A stretch of DNA of 19,126 bases, from the NCBI GenBank assembly GCA_023386135.1, contig JAEWKG010000141.1:1-19126 (forward strand), in the 5' to 3' direction. Below are positions 1 to 7,423 of this stretch, one piece after another. The notes below the pieces were generated by a model. The model had not been told where the DNA came from and did no database searches. It saw only the letters and a list, made by a program, of their open reading frames with translations. The stretch comes from Pseudomonadota bacterium (GTDB lineage Bacteria > Pseudomonadota > Alphaproteobacteria > Sphingomonadales > Sphingomonadaceae). The first letter of the stretch is position 1. The number at the start of each line of letters is the position of its first letter. Both the position numbers and the translations under genes were made by a program.

Positions 1-1367
1 TCCTCGTCCACCACGCCGTTGGCGGCGGCGAGCACCGTGCCCGGCGCGGCGATGAACTTGCGCCGGTCGTAGCCCGCGGCGAAACCGGCGCTGAGGCGGC
101 CGATCTGGCGCGCGTAGCTGGCGTTGACGCCGCGCCCGCGGAACACTGCCGAGCGGATCGAGCCAAGCACGCCGGTGAGGCAGTTGTTGCCCTGCAGGCT
201 GGCGACGCAGCCGGTGATGTCGCCGGTGATCGCGTTGCGGTTGGCGGCGAAATCGGTCGGCAGCGCGCCCAGCGCGTTGGTCAGCTGCCCGCCAAAGCCG
301 GTGATCCCGTCGTAGACCGACAGATTGACGGAGCTGCGGCTGCTGGGCGCCCAGGCAAAGCTGCCGTAGTAGGTAGTCGAATCGTAGCGCTTGCCGACGT
401 GCGCTTCGGCCGAGGTGCGCGTGCTCGGGCGCCACATCACGCCCACGTCCCAGATCAGGCCGTCGGTATCGTAGGCGATCTGGCGCGGTGCGCCCTTGTC
501 GGTGACGAACCGCCCGTCGGGGCCGATGATCGGCACGCCCGAGGTGTCGCGCACGGCGTCGCGGCTCGAAATCTCGATGTCCTCATAACCTACCCCGCCC
601 ACCGCGGCGAGCGACGGCGACAGCGGCACAGTCACGTCCGCGCGATAGTGCGCGTCGCGCACCCGTTGGTCGAGGTTCGAGACGTCTTCCTGATAGAAAC
701 CGCCGCCGACGCCCACCCCGATCGGCAGGCCGTCACCCGCACGCGTTCCGGCGTGGACGTTGGCGCTCTGCACCAGGCTGTCGTCGAAGACGTCGATCGC
801 CGCGCCGCCTGGGGCGACGGGAATGGCATCGGGCGCTTCGGCGCGGGTGTAGCCGACACGGTAGTTCGCGTTGATCTCCGCATCACCCGCACGGGTGTGA
901 AGGTTCGGCCCGGCGTAGGCCGAGTACACGCGGCTCTCGTTCGGTCCTCGCAGCCCACTGCCAACCGTTGCCCCTCCGGTGCTGTCCACGCGCGTGCGAG
1001 TTGCCAGCGCCCCGCCTTCGATCGACAGCGCGTGCGGCACAACGCTCGCGTAGCCGCGGGCGAGGCCCGAGACGGTAGTGCTGTCGGCGACCCCGCTGTC
1101 GTAGCCGAATGTGCGCTCGACCCGGACCGAAGCAGCGACGCCGTTGTTGCGGCCCTGGACGCTGACGTCGGTTCCGGCGGCGACCTGGGTGTAGGTCACC
1201 GTGTCGCTGTTCGGCGAAAGTTCGGCGGTCAATACCTGGTTCGCCTCGATGTAGGGCGCCACCCGCACCTGGCGGGTCTGCTGGCCCTGCGGTTCCTTGG
1301 CCACGGCGGGCGCGGCGATCGCGACTGCGGCGGCGCCGATCGCCAGGCGAAGTGTCCACTTGGCCAC
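1..1367 (-). CDS. XrtA/PEP-CTERM system-associated outer-membrane protein, TIGR03016-like (partial, C-terminus beyond left edge)
   Basis: About 455 residues are visible from a GTG start at 1367; the gene continues past base 1. The start is supported by a GAGGGG ribosome-binding site at 1375-1380, which lies inside the last codons of the upstream kinase, and by a clean signal peptide (KWTLRLAIG hydrophobic stretch ending in APAVA, cleavage near residue 23). No other Met or start lies nearby. The mature part has many alternating polar/hydrophobic strands rich in Gly, Tyr and Val with short turns, which suggests an outer-membrane beta-barrel. One Cys pair lies in a loop (GCVASLQGNNCL). Sequence character and position, directly after an exosortase-type chain-length determinant and tyrosine kinase, fit the family annotated as TIGR03016 PEP-CTERM-associated outer-membrane protein. 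Its exact role is unknown; a part in exopolysaccharide passage through the outer membrane is inference. Family assignment is from memory of the cluster layout. Confidence 0.8.
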   Translation of the reverse strand, partial: MAKWTLRLAIGAAAVAIAAPAVAKEPQGQQTRQVRVAPYIEANQVLTAELSPNSDTVTYTQVAAGTDVSVQGRNNGVAASVRVERTFGYDSGVADSTTVSGLARGYASVVPHALSIEGGALATRTRVDSTGGATVGSGLRGPNESRVYSAYAGPNLHTRAGDAEINANYRVGYTRAEAPDAIPVAPGGAAIDVFDDSLVQSANVHAGTRAGDGLPIGVGVGGGFYQEDVSNLDQRVRDAHYRADVTVPLSPSLAAVGGVGYEDIEISSRDAVRDTSGVPIIGPDGRFVTDKGAPRQIAYDTDGLIWDVGVMWRPSTRTSAEAHVGKRYDSTTYYGSFAWAPSSRSSVNLSVYDGITGFGGQLTNALGALPTDFAANRNAITGDITGCVASLQGNNCLTGVLGSIRSAVFRGRGVNASYARQIGRLSAGFAAGYDRRKFIAAPGTVLAAANGVVDE

Positions 1368-1371
1368 GGCC

Positions 1372-2340
1372 TTACCCCTCGTACCCGTAGTACGTGCCAA
1401 AGCGGCGGCCGCTCGGGCTGAAGTGCGTGGCGTTGAGCAGCAACTTGATGTCGGGACAGGCGCCGAGGAGCTGCACCGCATCCTCCAGCGCATTGCGGCC
1501 CGTCTTGTCCGCGCGCGCGACCAGCACCGCTTGCCCGACATGGCGAGCGAGGTCGGCGGCGGGCGAGGCGGCGAGCGCCGGCGGGCTGTCGAACACGACC
1601 ATGCGACCCGGCGCGCCGCGGGTCAGGCGATCGAGCAGCTCGGCGGTGCGGGTGCTGGCGAGCCATTCGCTGTCGGCGGTCGTCGCGTTGCCGGCGGGCA
1701 GGACGAACAGGCCCGGGATGTCGGTCGCCATCACCAGGTCCTCGATCTTGAGCGAGGGGTCGGCGAGCGCGTCCATCAGGCCGGGGCCCTTGGGTAGGCC
1801 GAGGGTCGAGAGGATCGAGGGCTTGGCGAAATCGGCGTCAACCAGCAGCACTTCGCCGTCGCGCTCGCCCGCCATCGCGATCGCGAGGTTGGTGGCGCAA
1901 AAGGTCTTGCCGTCGCCCGGCAATGGCGAGCACACCAGTACCCGGCGCGCCAGGGCATCGCCGGCGGATTGCGCCGCGGCGATGAGCTGCCGCTTGATGA
2001 TGCGGAACTCTTCGAGCAGCGCGGTCGCGCCGGCTTCGGGAACGATCATGCCGCGTTCGTGCAGGCGTTCGCGGTCGATGGCGTGGCACTCGCGGCCGAA
2101 CGAAACGGCCGTTTCGGCGGTCGGCACAGTGGGCGCCGGAGTTGGTACCGTGCGTTCGACCGTCGGCACGTTGGCGGCTTCGACCGGCACGGGCGCGGGC
2201 CGAGCACGCAGACGAGCAGGTTGAACCAGTTGTGCGGGCACCGGAGCGGCGCGAAACGGGTCGAGCCCGAACATGCCGCTGGCGCGCTCGAACAGCGAGG
2301 CCTCGTCGTCGGGCAGCGGGATCTTCCTGTGTTCGGTCAT
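1372..2340 (-). CDS. XrtA-associated tyrosine autokinase (BY-kinase-like, cytoplasmic ATPase domain)
   Basis: 322 residues, beginning at an ATG that overlaps the stop of the upstream chain-length gene (ATGA, 2337-2340). Residues 31-80 are a Pro/Ala/Thr-rich linker with repeated VPT units. The ATPase domain then shows Walker A at 138-146 (SPLPGDGKT), Walker A' at 165-170 (LLVDAD) and Walker B at 247-254 (MVVFDSPP). The C-terminus ends in a short tyrosine cluster, Tyr317, Tyr318 and Tyr320, the expected autophosphorylation site. No membrane segment is present, so this is the split form in which the kinase works with a separate Wzz-like partner, here the adjacent gene. In BY-kinases, cycles of tyrosine phosphorylation control polymer length and export. 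The reading frame stays open far upstream into the neighbouring gene, but that part is an out-of-frame shadow; the overlap start and the normal family length support 2340. Confidence 0.92.
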   Translation of the reverse strand: MTEHRKIPLPDDEASLFERASGMFGLDPFRAAPVPAQLVQPARLRARPAPVPVEAANVPTVERTVPTPAPTVPTAETAVSFGRECHAIDRERLHERGMIVPEAGATALLEEFRIIKRQLIAAAQSAGDALARRVLVCSPLPGDGKTFCATNLAIAMAGERDGEVLLVDADFAKPSILSTLGLPKGPGLMDALADPSLKIEDLVMATDIPGLFVLPAGNATTADSEWLASTRTAELLDRLTRGAPGRMVVFDSPPALAASPAADLARHVGQAVLVARADKTGRNALEDAVQLLGACPDIKLLLNATHFSPSGRRFGTYYGYEG

Positions 2341-3839
2341 GCCACCATCCCCCGCTGGACGAACTCGATTGTCAGCAGCACCACGAACAACCCGGCGAGC
2401 GAGGCGCTGCCGGCGTAGAACAGCTTCATCCGCTTCTTCCGCAGCTCCCGCGCCCGATCGGTCAGGCTCTCCGAGATCGAGCCGAGCACCGGCAGGTCGA
2501 GCGCTCGCTCGAGGCCGCTGGCAGTGGCGAAGGTAGAGCGCAGCTGGCCGAGGCCGAACGCCGCGCCGACACCGGCGCCGAGGCCCAGGATCAGCACCCC
2601 GAACAGCAGCAGCGGGCGGTTGGGCGAAGCGGGGTTGCGCGGGGTCGAGGGCGGGTCGACGACGTCGAACTTGAAGCTCGACCGCTCGCTCTCGACCTGA
2701 CCGCGCAGGCGCATCTCCTCGCGGTTCTGGAGGAGCTCGTCGTATTTCTGCTTGAGCACTTCGTAGTCGCGGCTGATGCGGTTGGCCTCCGCCGACACCG
2801 CGGGCTCGGTCGCCTGGTCGGCCATCGCGCCGCTGACGTCCGACTGCAGCGCCGCCTTGCGGGCCATCAGCGCCTGAACGTTGGCCTCGCGCTCTGCCTT
2901 GATCGAGATCAGCGAGGTGTAGGCCGGGTTGGGCGTGCCGCCCGCCGCCGCTCCGCCCGAACGCTGGAGCAGCGCGATCTGGCGCTTCAATGCCGCGACA
3001 TCGGGGTGCGCATCGGTCAGCCCGCGCGCCTGCATGCCCGCAAGCTGCGCCTGCGCCTGGCCGAGCGCGGTGCCATCGCCCCCGCCGCTCGACAGCGTGC
3101 GCGGAGTGCCCGCGAGCTGCCCGTTGATCGCCGCCAGCGCGCTCTGCGCCGCCGCGAGGTCGGCATCGACCCCGCGCACTTCCTGGCGGGTGGCGGCGAG
3201 GCGGCCGGAGATCGCGGTGCTGCCGCCGACGAGGTCGGGATGCGCCGCTTCGAAGGCCGAGAGCTTCTGCTCGGCGGCTTCGAGCTCCGCCTTGCGCTCG
3301 TTCAACTGCTGGTCGAGGAACACGACCGTCTCGGCGACCTCGCCGCGGTTGCCGGCGATGTTTTCCTCGCGGAAGATGTCGATCAGCTTCTGGACCACGT
3401 CCTGCGCCAGCTTGGCGTTCTCGGCGTCGGACAGGCTCGACTTGCCGACCGTCGCGGTGATCGTGAACAGGTTGTCTTCCTGGCTTTCGACCTTCACGCT
3501 TTCGGCGAGGCCGGAAACCGTCCGCTCCATCTGGCGCTGGCTGGTGATGCCCTTGCCAAGCTCGGTCGAGCGGACGACCTTTTCGAGGTTCACCGCGCCC
3601 GCCAGCGTCTTCCTCACGCGCTCGATCTCGCCCTTGCCGCCGTTGGCGATCTTGAGCTGGTCGCTGAGCACGTCGTCGAGCTGGACGAAGATGCGCGCCT
3701 TCGATTCGTACTTGTTGGGGATCATCGCCACGGCCATCCAGCCGAGCAGGCACACGCCCCACGCGACGGCGAGCACCAGCCAGCGCCGGTGCCAGACCGA
3801 CGCCGCCGCGGCACGCAGTTCGCCGAACACCTCGTTCAT
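2337..3839 (-). CDS. XrtA system polysaccharide chain-length determinant (Wzz/GumC family)
   Basis: 500 residues. Inner-membrane polysaccharide co-polymerase that sets chain length and contacts the export channel and kinase. A first membrane helix lies at about 20-41. A long periplasmic part follows with coiled-coil stretches (about 165-225 and 320-385, rich in Ala, Glu, Gln and Arg). A Pro-rich segment typical of Wzz proteins (DPPSTPRNPASPNRP) precedes the second membrane helix at about 409-431. A further hydrophobic helix at about 472-495 lies close to the C-terminus. The ATG at 3839 shares one base with the stop of the lipoprotein gene upstream (TGATG), and the stop overlaps the kinase start, so the three genes are translationally coupled. 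Position between an export lipoprotein and a stand-alone kinase matches the exosortase A-type layout (TIGR03007-like). Confidence 0.93.
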   Translation of the reverse strand: MNEVFGELRAAAASVWHRRWLVLAVAWGVCLLGWMAVAMIPNKYESKARIFVQLDDVLSDQLKIANGGKGEIERVRKTLAGAVNLEKVVRSTELGKGITSQRQMERTVSGLAESVKVESQEDNLFTITATVGKSSLSDAENAKLAQDVVQKLIDIFREENIAGNRGEVAETVVFLDQQLNERKAELEAAEQKLSAFEAAHPDLVGGSTAISGRLAATRQEVRGVDADLAAAQSALAAINGQLAGTPRTLSSGGGDGTALGQAQAQLAGMQARGLTDAHPDVAALKRQIALLQRSGGAAAGGTPNPAYTSLISIKAEREANVQALMARKAALQSDVSGAMADQATEPAVSAEANRISRDYEVLKQKYDELLQNREEMRLRGQVESERSSFKFDVVDPPSTPRNPASPNRPLLLFGVLILGLGAGVGAAFGLGQLRSTFATASGLERALDLPVLGSISESLTDRARELRKKRMKLFYAGSASLAGLFVVLLTIEFVQRGMVA

Positions 3840-4486
3840 CAGAACATGCTTTCGGGAATGATGATGACGTCGCCGGGCTGCAGCATGACGTTGGCTTCGC
3901 TCTCGCCCTTCTTGAGCAGGTCGCCGAGGCGCAGGCCGTATTCGCGCTGGCGGCCGGCCTGCTTGTCGAAGCGGATCAGCTTGGCCTTGTTGCCCGCGGC
4001 GAATTCGCTAAGTCCGCCCACTGCGATCATCGCGTCGAGCACGGTCATGTTGGCGCGGTAGGGGATGCTCGCCGGCTTCTCGGTCGCGCCGATGATGCGC
4101 ACCTGCTGGCTGAAGGTGCCCGCGAAGTTGGTCACGATCACGCTGACCAGCGGGTCCTCGATGTATTGCGAGAGCTGCAGTTTGATGTCTTCCGACAGCA
4201 TCGCCGGGGTCTTGCCGACCGCGGGCATGTCGTTGACCAGCGGGGTAGTGATGCGGCCGTCGGGGCGGACCTGGATCTTCTCCGCGCTTAGCTCCGGATT
4301 GCGCCAGACGTTGACGGTCAGTTCGTCGAGCGGACCGATCACGTAGTCCTCGCCCGGCCCCTCCTGCATTGCGACGAACGAGGCGGGCGGCAGTTGCCCG
4401 CCGCCTCCAGTGGTCGCGCAGCCGCTGAGCACCAACGCGGCGGCGGCGAGGCAGCCGAGAATGCGGGCGGGACGGAAGAAGCGCAT
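3839..4486 (-). CDS. XrtA system polysaccharide export lipoprotein (Wza/BexD-type, Poly_export and SLBB domains)
   Basis: 215 residues. The ATG at 4486 is preceded by AAGGAA at a good distance and gives a lipoprotein signal, with lipobox Leu20-Ser21-Gly22-Cys23. Residues 47-120 form the polysaccharide export domain (DYVIGPLDELTVNVWRNPEL, then VRPDGRITTPLV). Residues 125-215 form an SLBB-like segment (VRIIGATEKPASIPY, VLDAMIAVGGLSEFAAGNKAKLIR) ending in the typical LQPGDVIIIPES. The protein should be an outer-membrane lipoprotein that oligomerises into the export pore for the exopolysaccharide. At 215 residues it is the short form seen with exosortase loci, shorter than E. coli Wza. The frame is open upstream through the leader, including an in-frame ATG near 4597, but a start there would bury the lipoprotein signal, so 4486 is preferred. 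First gene of a coupled four-gene run. Confidence 0.92.
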   Translation of the reverse strand: MRFFRPARILGCLAAAALVLSGCATTGGGGQLPPASFVAMQEGPGEDYVIGPLDELTVNVWRNPELSAEKIQVRPDGRITTPLVNDMPAVGKTPAMLSEDIKLQLSQYIEDPLVSVIVTNFAGTFSQQVRIIGATEKPASIPYRANMTVLDAMIAVGGLSEFAAGNKAKLIRFDKQAGRQREYGLRLGDLLKKGESEANVMLQPGDVIIIPESMF

Positions 4487-4517
4487 CGATGATTCCTTGC
4501 CTGCAGCGCGGCCCACG

Positions 4518-4550
4518 CGGTGCTTCGCCCGGGAGCGACCCGGAGCACCG
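4518..4550 (-). promoter_or_regulatory. Inverted repeat in the leader of the export operon
   Basis: Within the 175-base gap between the decarboxylase and the export lipoprotein there is a 7-base inverted repeat (CGGTGCT at 4518-4524, AGCACCG at 4544-4550). Nested inside it is a TCGC/GCGA pair (4525-4528, 4534-4537). In the leftward transcript it would sit about 30 bases ahead of the lipoprotein start and could act as a leader structure or operator. No convincing -35/-10 pair was recognised in the gap. Function is inference. Confidence 0.35.
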
Positions 4551-4625
4551 CTTGGAGGCGTGTATCCGCCCGCTATCTCGCGGAAATTGGTGAACATACC
4601 GTTAGGCTTGAAGGCGGTTAACCGG

Positions 4626-4647
4626 CCCGGTCCCGCTGCGGGACGGG
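4626..4647 (-). terminator. Strong G+C hairpin just after the PLP decarboxylase gene, possible weak terminator or attenuator
   Basis: CCCGG-TCCCG (4626-4635), a three-base loop CTG, then CGGGA-CGGG (4639-4647) pair with a single bulge. The hairpin starts 14 bases after the decarboxylase stop on the leftward strand. It is not followed by a T-run, so it is not a classical intrinsic terminator. It could be Rho-assisted, protect the 3' end, or partly uncouple the decarboxylase genes from the export operon. Confidence 0.35.
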
Positions 4648-4661
4648 CGTTAGAGGAAAGG

Positions 4662-5888
4662 TTAAACCAGCAGTTCCCGCGCCGGTCCCTGACCCAGGAA
4701 CATCGCCGGCGAAGCACTGGCGCCATAGGCCCCGGCGCAGAACACCGCGACGATGTCGCCGACCTCCGCGCGCGGCATGTGCGCCTTGTCGGCGAGGCGG
4801 TCGAGCGGGGTGCACAGGCAGCCCACCACGTTCGTTTCTTCCTCCGGCGCCGCATCGAAGCGCGAGGCGATCGCGACCGGGTAATTGCGGCGCACCACCG
4901 TGCCGAAATTGCCCGAGGCGGCGAGCTGATGGTGCAGGCCGCCGTCGGTGATCACGTAAGTCTCGCCGTGGCTGTCCTTGCGGTCGACCACGGTGCACAG
5001 ATAGACCCCCGCCTCGCCGACGAGATAGCGGCCGAGCTCGATGCACAACTCGGTGTTCCGCAGTGTTTCCGTCAGTGTTTCGAAGCGTTCGGCGAGGCGT
5101 TCGCCGACTGTTCGGAGATCCACCGGCGTGTCGCCCGCGAAGTACGGGATGCCGAGCCCGCCGCCCATGTTGAGCTTGGGCAGCGGCCCGTTCCCGATCT
5201 CGCGCGCAAGGCGGTCGGCGAGATCGAGCACGTTGCCCTGTGTCTCGGCGATCGCCTCGGCGTCGAGCGCCTGGCTTCCGGTGAAGATGTGCAGGCCCTG
5301 CCAGTCCGCGCCGGCGGCGATAACCTCGCGCGCCAAGGTCGGCACGCGCTCGGCGTCGAGGCCGAACGGCTTGGCGCCGCCCCCCATCTTCATGCCCGAA
5401 CCACGCAACTCGAAGTCGGGATTCACGCGGATGGCGATGCGCGGGGTCCGCCCCCACTTTTCGGCGATCGCGAGGGCGCGGCGAGCCTCGTTCTCGCTCT
5501 CGCAATTCAGCGTGGCGTCGGCGGTGATCGCGGCTTCGAGTTCCCAATCCCGCTTGCCCGGTCCGGCGAAGCTGACCAGCGCTGGGTCGATGCCAGCGTC
5601 GGTGACCATCTTGAGCTCGCCGCCCGAGGCAATGTCGAACCCGTCGACCAAGCCCGCCATGTGCTTGAGTACGGGCTGCCACGAATTGGCCTTCACCGCG
5701 TAATGAATTGCGAGGCGCTCGGGCATCGCCGCTCGCAGTTCGGCGACGCGGCGGTCGAGGTGCATGCGCGAATAAACGAAAAGCGGGGTGCTAGCCTCGG
5801 CGACGAGATCGCTGACCTTGCGCCCGCCGATCGCCAGTTCGCCATCTATCGCGGTGTAGCCGGCGGGAATGGGGCCGAGCGGCTTCAT
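4662..5888 (-). CDS. Pyridoxal-dependent decarboxylase, exosortase A system-associated (fold type III, LysA/ornithine decarboxylase-like)
   Basis: 408 residues. The N-terminal TIM barrel carries the PLP-binding lysine in HYAVKANS (Lys66). It also has the glycine loop that holds the PLP phosphate (NMGGGLG, 240-246) and the ELGRYLV segment (284-290), equivalent to the EPGR motif of the family. The C-terminal beta domain has the substrate-site cysteines in GCLCTPLD (Cys357, Cys359) and the AYGA motif around Tyr388. This is the architecture of diaminopimelate, ornithine and arginine decarboxylases. The best match by context is the exosortase-associated branch (TIGR03099-like). Its substrate is not known; an amino acid made or held by the neighbouring ligase and carrier protein is a reasonable inference. 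The ATG at 5888 overlaps the stop of the ligase (ATGA). A true lysA elsewhere in the genome is likely, so this is not expected to be the lysine biosynthesis enzyme. Confidence 0.9.
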   Translation of the reverse strand: MKPLGPIPAGYTAIDGELAIGGRKVSDLVAEASTPLFVYSRMHLDRRVAELRAAMPERLAIHYAVKANSWQPVLKHMAGLVDGFDIASGGELKMVTDAGIDPALVSFAGPGKRDWELEAAITADATLNCESENEARRALAIAEKWGRTPRIAIRVNPDFELRGSGMKMGGGAKPFGLDAERVPTLAREVIAAGADWQGLHIFTGSQALDAEAIAETQGNVLDLADRLAREIGNGPLPKLNMGGGLGIPYFAGDTPVDLRTVGERLAERFETLTETLRNTELCIELGRYLVGEAGVYLCTVVDRKDSHGETYVITDGGLHHQLAASGNFGTVVRRNYPVAIASRFDAAPEEETNVVGCLCTPLDRLADKAHMPRAEVGDIVAVFCAGAYGASASPAMFLGQGPARELLV

Positions 5889-7396
5889 GCGGCGAACTCC
5901 TGCGCGATGGCGTTGCGGTCGAGCTTGCCGTTGGGATTGCGCGGCATCGCGTCGTAGCGGCGGATCAGGCGCGGTTGCATGAAGTTGGGTAGCGCGGCGG
6001 CGAGCGCCTTCTTGAGCGCATCCTCGTCAAGCTCGACCGCACGCACGGCGAGGCATACAGCCTGCCCCAATTTCACGTCGGGAATGCCCACCGCGACAGC
6101 CTCGGCAATCAGACCGGTGGCCACCGCCGCGTCCTCGACCTCCTGCGGACTGATGCGGTTGCCCGCGCTCTTGATCATCGCATCGCGCCGGCCGACGAAA
6201 TAGAGCAGCCCGTCGGCCTCGCGCCGGACCCGGTCGCCCGACCACACCGCGGTGCCGCCGAAAGTGGACCCCGCCGGCGCCGGCTTGAACCGCTCGGCGG
6301 TGCGCTCGGCATCCTGCCAATACCCTTGCGCCACCAGCGGCCCGGCATGGACCAGCTCGCCCTCCTCGCCGTCCGCGGCGATCTCGCCATCGTCGGCGAC
6401 CACCAGGATCTCGGCGAACGGGATGCCCTTGCCCATCGATGTCGGATGCGTGTCGACCAGCTCGGGATCAAGATAGGTCGAGCGGAACGCCTCGGTCAGC
6501 CCGTACATCGGGAACAGCCGCGCGGCGGGGAAGATACGCCGCAGGTCGCGCACCAAGCCCTCGGTCAGCGCGCCGCCGCTGTTGGTCAGGCGCCGCATCG
6601 AGGCCGTGGCATCGGCGGGCCAATCGATCTCGGTGAGCTGCACCCACAGCGGCGGCACCGCGGCGAGCGTCGTGACGCCATGCTTCGCGCACGCCTTCGC
6701 GACGTCGCGCGGCAGCAGGTAGTCGAGCGGCGCCACCGCCCCGCCCGCATACCAGGTCGAGAGCAGCTGGTTCTGCCCGTAGTCGAAGCTCAGCGGCAGC
6801 ACCGCCAGCGTCACGTCGTCCGCAGCCATGCCGAGATAGTGCGCGACGCTGACCGCGCCGAGCCACATGTTGGCATGGCTCAGCATCACCCCCTTCGGCT
6901 TACCGGTCGAGCCGCTGGTGTAGAGGATCGCGGCAAGCTCGTCGGGATCGTGATCCGACGGTTCGACCGGCTCGCAGGCGGCGATTGCCCCCGCCAGCTC
7001 TTCCTCGGCGATTGTCGCGCAGGCCCTAGGGACATCGCCGTCCTCGAGAGTAGCCAGGCGCGACCCGGTGCCGATCAGCAGCACCGATCCGCTGTCGGCG
7101 AGAATATGCGCTGCTTGCATCCGCTTGAGGAGTGGGTTGATCGGCACATGTACCAGCCCTGCCCGCGCGCAGGCGAGAGGCAGCAGGCAAGTTGCTTCGC
7201 CTTTGGCCGCCCAGCTTGCCACCCGGTCGCCCTTGACGGCCCTGGTCAACAGCCACGCCGCGAGACGCCCGACACGGTTCCTTAAATCCTCGAAGGTTAA
7301 CGTGCCGGCGCGCAGGATCAGCGCCGGTGCCCGTCCCTCGCCCCGTTCGGCGAGATGATCGAGCGGCCGGGGCCGCGAATCGGGCGCTGCGGACAT
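5885..7396 (-). CDS. Acyl-CoA ligase (AMP-forming), exosortase A system-associated
   Basis: 503 residues of the ANL adenylation superfamily. Visible motifs are the P-loop YTSGSTGKPKG (159-169), YGLTEA (298-303), SGDRVRREADGLLYFVGRRD (386-405, ATP ribose and hinge region) and the C-terminal PNGKLDR with catalytic Lys491. It should activate a carboxylic or amino acid as an adenylate and pass it to a thiol, either CoA or the phosphopantetheine of the small carrier protein encoded from 8421. The start at 7396 is fixed by GGAG at 7402-7405, five bases ahead of the ATG; a longer open frame upstream has no such support. It overlaps the decarboxylase start by four bases, so the two enzymes are made together. 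It is divergent from the acyltransferase gene with only about 27 bases between starts. Matches the TIGR03098-like exosortase branch by context. Substrate unknown. Confidence 0.92.
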   Translation of the reverse strand: MSAAPDSRPRPLDHLAERGEGRAPALILRAGTLTFEDLRNRVGRLAAWLLTRAVKGDRVASWAAKGEATCLLPLACARAGLVHVPINPLLKRMQAAHILADSGSVLLIGTGSRLATLEDGDVPRACATIAEEELAGAIAACEPVEPSDHDPDELAAILYTSGSTGKPKGVMLSHANMWLGAVSVAHYLGMAADDVTLAVLPLSFDYGQNQLLSTWYAGGAVAPLDYLLPRDVAKACAKHGVTTLAAVPPLWVQLTEIDWPADATASMRRLTNSGGALTEGLVRDLRRIFPAARLFPMYGLTEAFRSTYLDPELVDTHPTSMGKGIPFAEILVVADDGEIAADGEEGELVHAGPLVAQGYWQDAERTAERFKPAPAGSTFGGTAVWSGDRVRREADGLLYFVGRRDAMIKSAGNRISPQEVEDAAVATGLIAEAVAVGIPDVKLGQAVCLAVRAVELDEDALKKALAAALPNFMQPRLIRRYDAMPRNPNGKLDRNAIAQEFAA

Positions 7397-7401
7397 GGTT
7401 A

Positions 7402-7405
7402 CTCC
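7402..7405 (-). promoter_or_regulatory. Ribosome-binding site deciding the ligase start
   Basis: GGAG on the leftward strand, five bases upstream of the ATG at 7396. It settles the start among several open upstream codons. It lies in the 27-base gap that separates the divergent ligase and acyltransferase genes. Confidence 0.7.
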
Positions 7406-7423
7406 GAAGGGACGAGAAAGCGC

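Noticed and set aside
399..1421. Rightward open frame antisense to the outer-membrane protein
   Set aside because: The leftward frame has a signal peptide, ribosome-binding site and barrel-like pattern; the rightward one has none of these.
2341..3762. N-terminal extension of the tyrosine kinase frame
   Set aside because: It is out of frame with, and fully covered by, the chain-length determinant; the ATGA overlap gives the natural start.
2142..4061. Long rightward open frame (about 640 codons) across the kinase, chain-length and export genes
   Set aside because: It crosses three well-supported genes on the other strand, is rich in Arg, Ala and His as shadow frames are, and has no recognisable motif.
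4597..4661. Upstream in-frame start for the export lipoprotein in the leader
   Set aside because: It would place the lipoprotein signal about 37 residues inside the protein; the AAGGAA site and lipobox support 4486.
4410..5957. Long rightward open frame antisense to the decarboxylase
   Set aside because: Shadow of the PLP decarboxylase, which carries all expected catalytic motifs.
7355..7423. ATG at 7355 as the acyltransferase start
   Set aside because: It would overlap the ligase gene by 42 bases and adds a leader that looks like antisense ligase sequence; the TTG at 7424 is preferred but not proven.
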